A stretch of DNA of 64,000 nucleotides from CAIUPE01 sp046091665. Its GTDB lineage: Bacteria; Pseudomonadota; Alphaproteobacteria; Rhizobiales; Beijerinckiaceae. The stretch lies in assembly GCA_046091665.1 (NCBI GenBank), contig JBJTCD010000030.1:1-64000 (forward strand), in the 5' to 3' direction. This document shows positions 1-7,712 of the stretch, one piece after another (position 1 is the stretch's first letter; the number at the start of each line of letters is the position of its first letter). Position numbers and translations under genes: made by a program. The notes under the pieces were generated by a model, which worked only from the letters and a program-made list of their open reading frames with translations, was not told the DNA's origin and searched no databases.

Positions 1-1
1 C

Positions 2-1258
2 GCGCATGATGCGCAACGCTATGATGCCTATTCCGATGAAATCGAGATGATTGCGAATATTTTGCGCGATCTCGTGTTGGAGACGCCGCCAAATCGGGTC
101 GAGTCACTCATCGGTGGCATTCCCGAACTTTTAAAACTTGGAAAGATTTCAAACCGCGTCCGCAAATTGGGCCGCGATGGTGAGTTGGCCTTTATAAAAC
201 TCTTCACGCAATCTGCCGCGCAATATTTGGAACAATGGTTTGAGTCCGATGCTGTGCGTGCGCTGTTTGGCTTTGATGCGGTGGTGGGCACATTCGCCTC
301 TCCGATGACGCCCGGCACAGCCTATGTGTTGCTGCATCATTGTTTTGGTGAGGTAAATGGGAAGAAGGGTGCGTGGGGCCATGCCATCGGTGGTATGGGC
401 GCGATCACGGAGGCGATGCGTAAGGCCTGCGTGAAAGCAGGTGTAGCGATCGAAACCCAAGCGCCGGTCAACAAGCTTTTGGTCGATGGCACAAATGCTG
501 TTGGTGTGGAGCTTGAAGATGGGCGTGAAGTATTTGCATCAAAAATAATCTCCAACCTCAATCCGAAGCTTTTATTTGGCAAACTTGTTCCAAAAGATGC
601 GCAACCCGAAACCTTCAGAAATCATATGGCTCATTGGTCATGCGGTTCGGGAACATTTCGTATGAATGTCGCACTCTCGCGCTTGCCAAGTTTCTTGGCT
701 CTGCCCGGCCGTGCAATTGCCGATCATCATACCGCCGGAATCGTGATCGCGCCGACGCTTACCTATATGGATCGCGCCTTCATCGATGCGAAACAACAAG
801 GCTGGAGTCGCAAGCCCATTGTCGAAATGCTGATCCCCTCAACACTTGATGACTCGCTTGCGCCGCGCGGTTCACATGTCGCAAGCCTTTTCTGTCAGCA
901 TGTTGCGCCGGAATTGCCTGATGGATCCTCATGGGACGCGCATCGCGATCTTGTTGCCGATCTGATGATTGATACGGTTGATGCCTATGCGCCGAGTTTC
1001 CGCTCGAGCGTGATTGCGCGCCAAGCCTTAACACCATTGGACCTCGAAAGAACTTTCGGACTTGTCGGCGGAGATATTTTTCACGGCGCGCTGAGCCTTG
1101 ATCAACTTTATTCGCTAAGGCCGATGCTTGGTTATGCCGATTACAGGACGCCAATTTCAGGTCTTTATCAATGCGGGTCGGGCACACATCCCGGCGGGGG
1201 CGTTACCGGCGCGCCAGGCTTTAATGCGGCGCATGAGATTTTAAAAGATATCGGATAA
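2..1258 (+). CDS. FAD-dependent oxidoreductase, phytoene dehydrogenase/PYROXD2-like (5' end outside window)
   Basis: The frame is open from base 2 and ends at TAA, giving the C-terminal 418 residues of a gene that begins before the window. The closing segment GSGTHPGGGVTGAPGFNAA is the C-terminal FAD-contacting motif of the phytoene-desaturase/PYROXD2 family of flavin amine-oxidase-like proteins. The N-terminal dinucleotide fold lies outside the window. Family members oxidise hydrophobic substrates, but no carotenoid genes are nearby, so the substrate is unknown; a PYROXD2-like general oxidoreductase is more likely than a true phytoene desaturase. It converges on the mla operon. Confidence 0.85.
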   Translation, partial: AHDAQRYDAYSDEIEMIANILRDLVLETPPNRVESLIGGIPELLKLGKISNRVRKLGRDGELAFIKLFTQSAAQYLEQWFESDAVRALFGFDAVVGTFASPMTPGTAYVLLHHCFGEVNGKKGAWGHAIGGMGAITEAMRKACVKAGVAIETQAPVNKLLVDGTNAVGVELEDGREVFASKIISNLNPKLLFGKLVPKDAQPETFRNHMAHWSCGSGTFRMNVALSRLPSFLALPGRAIADHHTAGIVIAPTLTYMDRAFIDAKQQGWSRKPIVEMLIPSTLDDSLAPRGSHVASLFCQHVAPELPDGSSWDAHRDLVADLMIDTVDAYAPSFRSSVIARQALTPLDLERTFGLVGGDIFHGALSLDQLYSLRPMLGYADYRTPISGLYQCGSGTHPGGGVTGAPGFNAAHEILKDIG

Positions 1259-1290
1259 GGCCCATTCAAATCTTGTGATATGGGCAAACT

Positions 1291-1575
1291 TCATTGCGTT
1301 GAAGACGCGATAAACTCTTTGAGATCGTAAATCTCGGCAAGAGAGCGAATTGTGTCCGGCACATTCTTAAGCGTAAATGATGCACCTTGCTTAGCAGCAC
1401 GTCGCTTCATCGTGGCAACTAGGGCCAATACGCTTGAGTCAAACGGTCCTGCGCGCGAAAGATCAAGAATGACAGAGTGCTTGCGCGATGAAATTGAAAA
1501 AGAATCAAGACTGCGTTTGACAGTCGCCAAAGTGAGCGGGCCCTCTGGCATCCATGTGACGGCAGACTCTGTCAT
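1291..1575 (-). CDS. mlaB: MlaB-like STAS-domain subunit of the phospholipid ABC transporter
   Basis: The 94 residues form a single STAS domain. Segment 35-52 (VILDLSRAGPFDSSVLAL) holds the Asp-Ser-Ser turn at the helix start that marks these folds. It is the last gene of a six-gene minus-strand run, and its ATG overlaps the mlaC stop (ATGA), implying translational coupling. In E. coli, MlaB binds the ATPase MlaF in the cytoplasm and is needed for stability of the MlaFEDB complex. STAS domains are short and divergent, so the assignment rests largely on operon position. Confidence 0.8.
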   Translation of the reverse strand: MTESAVTWMPEGPLTLATVKRSLDSFSISSRKHSVILDLSRAGPFDSSVLALVATMKRRAAKQGASFTLKNVPDTIRSLAEIYDLKEFIASSTQ

Positions 1576-2183
1576 TCACCATTCTTCTTTTTGAGCGCAT
1601 TAATCAGGCCCGAAACACCCGATGAAGATACAAGCGTGTTGAACTCGTCGCGATAGGCGGTGATGAGGCTGATGCCTTCGACCGTGACATCATAGACCTT
1701 CCAACCCGCCGAGCTGTTGATCAAACTATAATCAATAGCTACGGGCTGTGCGCGACCGATCATTTGCGTTTTCACGGTCACATCATTTGCCCCGGAATTG
1801 GTCTTTGTACCCTTCACTTCAATGTCGAGTTCTTTTAACGATGCGATGGCGTTTGAGTAAGTCCGCGTCAAAAGACGACCGAATTGCTCGACAACATCTT
1901 TCTGTTCTTGTGGTGTGGCCTTGGCCCAGTTGCGACCCATCGCGAATTGCGTGATCCGTTGAAAATCAAAACGCGGCACAATCAATCGACCAACAATGTC
2001 TGCGATCTTCGGTGATTGAGGGTTTTGTAATTCAGGATCATTACGAACTGCCGTTGTGACTTCAGTTGCCAACCGACGCACAAGCTCATCAGGAGCAATG
2101 GTCTCAGCGCGCAAAGACGGAGCAAAGGCAACCAGTGCCAAACCGAAAATCATCACGAAGAGTGAGCGAAAAAACTGCGACAT
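1572..2183 (-). CDS. mlaC: MlaC-type periplasmic phospholipid carrier (Tol_Tol_Ttg2 family)
   Basis: A 203-residue secreted protein with an N-terminal signal peptide (hydrophobic core about residues 8-20, likely cut after SLRA) followed by the MlaC/Ttg2D domain. That domain shows the typical VPRFDF and FAMGRNW segments and the LTRTYSNA helix. MlaC shuttles phospholipid between the outer-membrane MlaA complex and inner-membrane MlaFEDB. I chose the ATG at 2183 over an in-frame TTG at 2195, which directly follows the mlaA stop and would only lengthen the signal peptide. The gene lies 12 bases behind mlaA and overlaps mlaB by four bases. Confidence 0.9.
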   Translation of the reverse strand: MSQFFRSLFVMIFGLALVAFAPSLRAETIAPDELVRRLATEVTTAVRNDPELQNPQSPKIADIVGRLIVPRFDFQRITQFAMGRNWAKATPQEQKDVVEQFGRLLTRTYSNAIASLKELDIEVKGTKTNSGANDVTVKTQMIGRAQPVAIDYSLINSSAGWKVYDVTVEGISLITAYRDEFNTLVSSSGVSGLINALKKKNGE

Positions 2184-2195
2184 AAACAAAACCAA

Positions 2196-2909
2196 TTAGG
2201 GTTGTGGCGAAGCGTTGGTCGCTTGGCGGCCTTCTTGCACGAGATTGGAGCGACGCTGCCAATAGAGATTTCTTACGAAGACATAGCGATCAAGACTTGA
2301 TGCGGCGATCAGCCCTTCATTTGCTTTCGCGTCGGCACGCGTGGCGAGATACTCCGTTCCTGTCAAAGCATAATAGGTATTGGTTGGTAACAGATTACGC
2401 GCATCCGTCGTCACGCGCACGGCACGTCCGGCGGTTTCTCTTAACGTCGAAGGACCAAGCAGAGGCAACACGACATAAGGGCCCGTTGAGAAACCCCAGA
2501 CACCTAAAGTTTGACCAAAATCACCATAGGATTTTTTCAATCCTATTTTTGTGCCCACATCGAATAGCCCGCCGACGCCCACAGTCGTGTTCACAAGTAC
2601 ACGAGAGAAATCTGTTCCGGCTTGCGTGCCGCGACCCTGCAAAGCGTGGTTCACACCTGCATATACATCGTCAAGATTGTCGAAAACATTATTGACGCCT
2701 TGACGCACGGGCTGAGGTAAAACCGCATTCCAGATCGAGACGAGCGGATTGACAATCACCATATCGACAACGTCATTCAATGCGAATGTCGCGCGGTTCA
2801 CGTTCTCGAGCGGATCATAGGGTTGGTTTGCCGTCTCATCAGCACGCGCAAATGTGCTAAGCGATAGCCCCAGCATGCAACCCAAAACAATTTGCCGGAC
2901 GCGCATCAT
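2196..2909 (-). CDS. mlaA: MlaA/VacJ family outer-membrane phospholipid-removal protein
   Basis: A 237-residue VacJ family protein with the family hallmarks DPLENVNRATFALND near the mature N-terminus, a GVGGLFDV segment and a GPYVVLPLLGPSTLRE segment. MlaA sits in the outer membrane and extracts phospholipids from its outer leaflet, passing them to MlaC. The N-terminus looks like a cleavable Sec signal ending ARA. A Cys at residue 11 lies too early and in too short a hydrophobic run for a normal lipobox, whereas E. coli MlaA is a lipoprotein. The A of its ATG is shared with the mlaD TGA (TGATG). The gene lies inside the mla operon rather than elsewhere. Confidence 0.92.
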   Translation of the reverse strand: MMRVRQIVLGCMLGLSLSTFARADETANQPYDPLENVNRATFALNDVVDMVIVNPLVSIWNAVLPQPVRQGVNNVFDNLDDVYAGVNHALQGRGTQAGTDFSRVLVNTTVGVGGLFDVGTKIGLKKSYGDFGQTLGVWGFSTGPYVVLPLLGPSTLRETAGRAVRVTTDARNLLPTNTYYALTGTEYLATRADAKANEGLIAASSLDRYVFVRNLYWQRRSNLVQEGRQATNASPQP

Positions 2910-3382
2910 CACTTCGCCTGCCCCGGCGTTTCCGCCGCCTTGTTGAACAGAAACTGACTGATCAGCTTCTCCAAAACCATCGCTGACTGGGTTTTCATCA
3001 CCCGGTCGCCCTGAACCAGATACTCCGGAACCCCGCCCGGTTCCAAGCCAATATATTGCTCGCCCAAGAGACCTGACGTCAAAATTGTGGCGATTGTGTC
3101 TTTCGAGAAACGAAAAGCGGAGGAAATTCGAAGCCGCGCCACCGCCTCATAGGTTTCCCCGTCAAGGCTGATGGATTCAACCCGCCCGACAACCACACCG
3201 GCGCTCTTGACCGGCGCGCGGACTTTCAACCCACCGATATTGTCGAAACGCGCTTCGATCACATAGGCCGTGCCCGTGTCAAAGCCGGTCAGATTTCCGA
3301 CTTTCATCGCCAAGAACAACAGGGCCAGAATACCGAGGGCCACGAAAGCGCCGACCGCAAGGTCGAATTGAGAGCGGTTCAT
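2909..3382 (-). CDS. mlaD: MlaD, MCE-domain subunit of the phospholipid transporter
   Basis: 157 residues: a single N-terminal transmembrane helix (about 8-27), then one MCE domain with the typical FDNIGGLKVRAPVKSAGV strand pair and a C-terminal helix. MlaD hexamers are anchored in the inner membrane, project into the periplasm and form the lipid channel of MlaFEDB. The start is fixed by a TGATG overlap with mlaE. Its length matches short proteobacterial MlaD proteins. Confidence 0.94.
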   Translation of the reverse strand: MNRSQFDLAVGAFVALGILALLFLAMKVGNLTGFDTGTAYVIEARFDNIGGLKVRAPVKSAGVVVGRVESISLDGETYEAVARLRISSAFRFSKDTIATILTSGLLGEQYIGLEPGGVPEYLVQGDRVMKTQSAMVLEKLISQFLFNKAAETPGQAK

Positions 3383-4179
3383 CAGTTTAATCCCCGGAAC
3401 ATCATAACGGTCAAAACAAGATCCAAGAGCAAGACGGTCAGAGACGATGTGACAACGGTACGCGTTGTCGCAGTTGAAACGCCCTCCGCAGTCGGCACCG
3501 CAAAATAGCCTTCGAAAACAGAAATCAGCCCGACGGCGATGCCGAACACCACGCTTTTCAAAATGCCATTCACGATGTCGATGCGCACATCGACGCTGGC
3601 CTGCATTTGTGACCAGAACGCGCCATCGTCAATGCCAATCAATTTGACACCGATGATCCACGCGCCACCAACACCGGCAGCCGAAAACAATGCCGCCAAA
3701 AGAGGAACTGAAAAAACGGCCGCCATAAAACGTGGTGCAATGACACGCGCTAATGGATCAACAGCCATCATATCCATCGCGGCCAATTGATCAGTCGCGC
3801 GCATCAAACCGATCTCGGCGGTCACTGCAGAGCTCGCACGACCGGCGAAGAGAAGCGCTGTCACGACAGGACCTAATTCCCGCACAAGTGAAAGCGCAAC
3901 AATCACACCGAGCGCTTCCGTTGAACCATAACGTTGCAACACTTCATAACCTTGAACCGCCAAGACCATGCCGACAAAGAGGCCCGAGACAATCACAATC
4001 GAAAGCGAACGAACGCCTGAAAAATAAAGTTCGCGAATGATGAGGCCGAAGCGCAAAAACACAACGCCTAAAACGCAAAGAACCGAAAGTGCAAAACGCG
4101 CTGCCAATCCAAGTCTTTCAAGTCGACTTGTGAGCGCGTGACCTAAAGCGGTGAGAAGTGACAAAGGATTTGCATTCAT
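3382..4179 (-). CDS. mlaE: MlaE, permease subunit of the phospholipid ABC transporter
   Basis: 265-residue multi-spanning inner-membrane permease (MlaE/DUF140 family). It carries the conserved segment AEIGLMRATDQLAAMDM in the middle and hydrophobic helices throughout. The open frame continues 44 codons further upstream, but the ATG at 4179 overlaps the mlaF stop as ATGA and begins a sensible MNANPLSLL N-terminus, so it is preferred. It dimerises and couples MlaF ATP hydrolysis to lipid movement through MlaD. Confidence 0.94.
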   Translation of the reverse strand: MNANPLSLLTALGHALTSRLERLGLAARFALSVLCVLGVVFLRFGLIIRELYFSGVRSLSIVIVSGLFVGMVLAVQGYEVLQRYGSTEALGVIVALSLVRELGPVVTALLFAGRASSAVTAEIGLMRATDQLAAMDMMAVDPLARVIAPRFMAAVFSVPLLAALFSAAGVGGAWIIGVKLIGIDDGAFWSQMQASVDVRIDIVNGILKSVVFGIAVGLISVFEGYFAVPTAEGVSTATTRTVVTSSLTVLLLDLVLTVMMFRGLN

Positions 4180-4979
4180 GGTGTGAGCAAATCCTTGATA
4201 TATTCTGGCGCGGGATAATGGAAAGGCACAGGTCCATCTGGCAATCCATCGGCAAATTGACGAATGAAGGGATCGCTCGAAGCACGAATCTGATCGGGCG
4301 CAAGATCGCAATGGACTTTGCCGCCCGACAAAACGACAACACGGTCAGCGATACGCAATGTCTCATTCAAATCATGTGTAACAATGACAGAAGTCATGCC
4401 GAGTGCAGCGTTTAATCTCTTGATCAAACGTCCGATGATCCCAACGGAAATCGGGTCGAGTCCTGTAAATGGTTCATCATAAAGCATGATCGAAGGATCA
4501 AGCGTAACAGCGCGTGCAAGCGCGACTCGACGAGCCATACCGCCCGATAATTCAGATGGCATGAGATGCGCAGCACCGCGCAATCCCACCGCTTCGAGTT
4601 TCATCAACACAAGCGCGCGGATCATCTCTTCAGAGAGATCGGTTTGCTCGCGATAGGGAAAGGCGACATTGTCAAAGACTGACAAATCCGTGAACAACGC
4701 GCCGAATTGAAACAACATCCCGATGCGGCGACGCAATGCGTACAGCGATGATTTTGAAAGTGTCGGCACATTTTGATTTTCGACAATCACTTGACCTGAG
4801 CGGGGTATGAGGCGCCCGCCGATCAAACCGAGCAATGTCGTTTTTCCGCCGCCAGACGCGCCCATGATGGCGATGATTTCACCACGTCGAATGGTCAAGC
4901 TTAAATCATCAAGAATCAGCCGTTCGCCATAGCCGAACTTGACCTTCTCGATCTTGATGATGTCTTGCTCGTTACTCAT
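4176..4979 (-). CDS. mlaF: MlaF, ATPase subunit of the phospholipid ABC transporter
   Basis: 267-residue ABC ATPase with Walker A GASGGGKTT (residues 40-48), Q-loop at Q91, signature LSGG (144-147), Walker B ending in D168-E169, and a switch His in the VTHDLNE segment. It is the first gene of the mla operon and powers retrograde or anterograde phospholipid transport at the inner membrane. It overlaps mlaE by four bases. The C-terminal extension past the ATPase core is typical of MlaF and contacts the neighbouring subunit in known structures. Confidence 0.95.
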   Translation of the reverse strand: MSNEQDIIKIEKVKFGYGERLILDDLSLTIRRGEIIAIMGASGGGKTTLLGLIGGRLIPRSGQVIVENQNVPTLSKSSLYALRRRIGMLFQFGALFTDLSVFDNVAFPYREQTDLSEEMIRALVLMKLEAVGLRGAAHLMPSELSGGMARRVALARAVTLDPSIMLYDEPFTGLDPISVGIIGRLIKRLNAALGMTSVIVTHDLNETLRIADRVVVLSGGKVHCDLAPDQIRASSDPFIRQFADGLPDGPVPFHYPAPEYIKDLLTP

Positions 4980-5073
4980 ATCGACTCGCCGTCATTCTGG
5001 CACGGTTTTGTCCCATGCCGCATCCAATTGCAAACAAGTTACGGCGAAATGAAGGTTATGGTTTCAAATAAAC

Positions 5074-5826
5074 TCAATAAACGCCTTTGAGCAAAAAGCG
5101 CCGATTGATCGGCTGCAACGGACGCGCATTCATCGGGAAGATCAGTTTGAACACGTCGATATCGCTTTGTGCGGCCTCGATGGGTTGTTCGAAAATCACC
5201 CAGTCCACATTCTCGGTGCAAGGCGGCATGGTCAAAGAGCCGCGATACCGAAACACCCCGCGCGTCTTTGGCAAAAGTGTCATGGGATCAACTGCGCCCG
5301 GCAAAGGCTGTGTGCCAAGCTTGCCTGGCGCATGACCCATCAATTGCGAGAATATTTCACTTCGATCACCCGCACGAACGAAAACCGAGACCATTGCGAG
5401 TTTTTTCTGGCCTTGCGTATGGACAAACTGAATTTCCATCGCGTGACGAACGCCGTCGACCGCATGTTCTGCCGGAACGTGAAAAAGAATTTGCTTGAGC
5501 GCGAATTCTTCGCTGCCAAGCTTCATCGTGCTGCCTTTGGCGACCTGCGCATAGACAGAGCGGCCATTATTCACCATCGGAAAAGGCTGGGCCTTCCAAT
5601 CAAAAGACAAAGGCTCGACCGAGGAAATATAATAAGGGCGCAGATCAATCGGTGATTGCTCAAGGCCCGCGCCGCAGGCGGCATTGGCGGCTTCGAGTTC
5701 GGCCCATTTCTCTGGACCTTCGGGACCATTATAGGTCCAGGCTTTACCTTCTTGAGCGCTGGCAGCTCCAAATTGAAGCAGAACAGCAAGCACCCCAAAA
5801 GTCACGAAACGCACAAACTGAACCAC
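5074..5826 (-). CDS. Alpha-carbonic-anhydrase-fold protein lacking most zinc ligands
   Basis: 250 residues with a signal peptide (about 1-24, ending AASA) and an alpha-carbonic-anhydrase fold: QSPIDL at 57-62, a GSLTMPPCTENVDW segment near the C-terminus, and the EH pair at 120-121. The usual first and third zinc histidines are Leu114 and Gln133; only His116 remains. The proton-shuttle His position in NNGHS is Arg89. I checked the codons for all three. Known active enzymes need all three His, so this is probably a non-catalytic, secreted CA-related protein. GTG at 5826 is chosen because GGGAG lies six bases upstream; the further-upstream TTG has no such site. Confidence 0.85.
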   Translation of the reverse strand: MVQFVRFVTFGVLAVLLQFGAASAQEGKAWTYNGPEGPEKWAELEAANAACGAGLEQSPIDLRPYYISSVEPLSFDWKAQPFPMVNNGRSVYAQVAKGSTMKLGSEEFALKQILFHVPAEHAVDGVRHAMEIQFVHTQGQKKLAMVSVFVRAGDRSEIFSQLMGHAPGKLGTQPLPGAVDPMTLLPKTRGVFRYRGSLTMPPCTENVDWVIFEQPIEAAQSDIDVFKLIFPMNARPLQPINRRFLLKGVY

Positions 5827-5921
5827 ACGACACTCCCACCAATAAGCCTGAAAACGGCCAAGCACCTCGAATTTCAAGCGAATTCCGTGCCAAACAATCG
5901 GCTTTCTGCCGTGCTCGGGGG

Positions 5922-6125
5922 TTAGAAATCGCTCGCAATCCCTTTATTTTCCCAGTCGCCATAACGGACGGGCTCCGGCCCCGCACGGCCGTTCACTTCC
6001 ACCGGTCGATCCTGATGAGCCCCCGTTTCTCGTCGCACCTGCGCTTCCTCAAGTGCCCTTTGAGCGGCAGGCGTGAGTGTTTTCGCTGGCACTTCGGGTT
6101 CTGTTGGAGACTGAGGGTCAGCCAT
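5922..6125 (-). CDS. DUF1674 protein, SDHAF4-like succinate dehydrogenase assembly factor
   Basis: 67 residues ending in the family signature RAGPEPVRYGDWENKGIASDF-like block (residues about 48-67), which matches mitochondrial SDHAF4 and bacterial DUF1674. SDHAF4 binds the flavinylated SdhA subunit before it joins SdhB. The target sdh operon is present in this window but 29 kb away. The ATG at 6125 is preferred because GAGG lies eight bases upstream; two earlier in-frame starts are closer to that site. The gene is divergent from rsmB. Confidence 0.85.
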   Translation of the reverse strand: MADPQSPTEPEVPAKTLTPAAQRALEEAQVRRETGAHQDRPVEVNGRAGPEPVRYGDWENKGIASDF

Positions 6126-6238
6126 AATCATCACCTCTCACGGGTTAACCCGCTCTTGCGGTTTAGGCTTTTCTGGTCGCATAGAGGGACCGGGTCAAGG
6201 CGACGTCTTGACTGATCTCATCCGACAAAGGGCTTTTT

Positions 6239-7594
6239 GTGCCGCCAAATTCACACTCCGCCACGGCTCCATCGCATCCCGGCCTCGCCGCGCGTGCTTT
6301 AGCGGTCACGGCCATTGATGATTTCCTCACAAAAAACCAACCGCTTGATGAGACGCTTGAACGTCTTTTGGACACGCCCGCCGCGCGCGAACTTCCCGAT
6401 CGCGATCGGGGTCTTGTACGCGCCATCGCTATGGCCGCGATCCGTCGGTTGGGCACCATCGCCAAAGCGTTGGAAGAGCGCATAGAACGCGGATTGCCCA
6501 ACCATTCGGGGCAGCTGGAAGCGATTTTGATCTCAGGCGCCGCACAAATTCTCTTTCTCGATGTTCCGGATCATGCTGCGGTTGATCTCTCGGTGCGGCT
6601 TGTTCAGGTCAATTCGGACGCCAAGCGGTTCACTGCACTTTCCAATGCCGTTCTGCGGCGGATCGCGCGCGAAAAAGATGAAATCCTCAAAAAATCCGAC
6701 CCGCTGACCACCGACACGCCGGAGTGGCTCGCCAAACGTTGGATCAAAACCTATGGCGCCGAGACTGCAGCGAAGATCGCAACAGCTTTTCGCGCCGAGC
6801 CCGCCATCGATCTGACTTTGCGTGCCGACCCCGAAATATGGGCGGAAAAACTCAATGCAAAAATCCTCCCGACCGGCTCGCTGCGCTTGCGTGACCGGAC
6901 GCCTGTTCGCGCGCTAGCGGGTTATGAGGAGGGGGCGTTTTGGGTTCAAGACACCGCTGCGGCGTTGCCGGTTCGCCTGCTTAATCCGAAACAAGGAGAA
7001 ACCATTGCCGATCTTTGTGCGGCACCCGGAGGCAAAACGGCACAACTTGCGCTTTCGGGCGCGCATGTGACCGCGGTTGACCGATCAGAAAAACGCGTCT
7101 CACGGCTTTCTCAAAACATGCAGCGTTTGGGATTTTCGGTTGATGTTGTTGGCGCGGATGCAAGCCTCTGGCGCGGCGGACCTTTCGACGCAATCCTGCT
7201 TGATGCCCCCTGCACGGCGACCGGTACCATTCGCCGTCATCCCGATGTCGCCTGGCTCAAATCGGAAGAGGACCTCGCAAAACTGACGCGCCTCCAGCAA
7301 CGGCTTCTCGATCATAGCGCGGAACTTTTAAAACCCGGCGGTCGCTTGATTTACTGCACCTGTTCTCTCGAACCCGAGGAAGGTGAAGAGCAGATCAAGA
7401 CATGCCTCGCCCGAAATCCGTCCCTGCGCCTTGCGCCCTTTGAAGCGAAAAAGCTTCCATGGCTTGGTGAAGCGCTTGCCAGTGCCATCACGCCCGAAGG
7501 CTTTTTAAGAACGCTTCCCTTCATGATGCCGGATGATGATCCGCGCCTTGCGGGGCTCGACGGATTTTTTGCGGCGGAACTCAAGAAAATCTGA
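6239..7594 (+). CDS. rsmB: 16S rRNA (cytosine967-C5)-methyltransferase RsmB
   Basis: 451-residue RsmB/NOL1 family protein. An N-terminal NusB-like helical domain (about 1-140) precedes a SAM-dependent methyltransferase domain with DLCAAPGGKTAQLA as the SAM loop, a LLDAPCTATGTIRRHPD block carrying the PC-motif cysteine near residue 324, and YCTCSLEPEEGE with the catalytic TC cysteine near 374. It methylates a cytosine in the 16S rRNA decoding region. The start is a GTG after AAAGGG. A heparinase-like gene follows in the same direction. Confidence 0.92.
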   Translation: MPPNSHSATAPSHPGLAARALAVTAIDDFLTKNQPLDETLERLLDTPAARELPDRDRGLVRAIAMAAIRRLGTIAKALEERIERGLPNHSGQLEAILISGAAQILFLDVPDHAAVDLSVRLVQVNSDAKRFTALSNAVLRRIAREKDEILKKSDPLTTDTPEWLAKRWIKTYGAETAAKIATAFRAEPAIDLTLRADPEIWAEKLNAKILPTGSLRLRDRTPVRALAGYEEGAFWVQDTAAALPVRLLNPKQGETIADLCAAPGGKTAQLALSGAHVTAVDRSEKRVSRLSQNMQRLGFSVDVVGADASLWRGGPFDAILLDAPCTATGTIRRHPDVAWLKSEEDLAKLTRLQQRLLDHSAELLKPGGRLIYCTCSLEPEEGEEQIKTCLARNPSLRLAPFEAKKLPWLGEALASAITPEGFLRTLPFMMPDDDPRLAGLDGFFAAELKKI

Positions 7595-7712
7595 GTCTGA
7601 ATAACGTCCGATTTTTCTTCACTTTTGCCATGCCCCGGCCCCAATTTGGACCTTTGACAGGGTTTGCGCTAAGTATAGTCGCGTGTGAATCGGTTAAGCG
7701 GGGTAGTGCCAT

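Noticed and set aside
1260..1285. GCCCAT/ATGGGC inverted repeat between the oxidoreductase and mlaB
   Set aside because: Short stem, large loop and no following T run on either strand; not convincing as a terminator.
4180..4311. 44-codon upstream extension of mlaE
   Set aside because: It overlaps the end of mlaF and adds a Cys/Arg-rich leader unlike MlaE; the ATGA overlap start is standard.
7654..7679. TTGACA and TATAGT boxes ahead of the heparinase gene
   Set aside because: Both boxes are good, but the spacer is only 14 bases, too short for a normal sigma-70 promoter.
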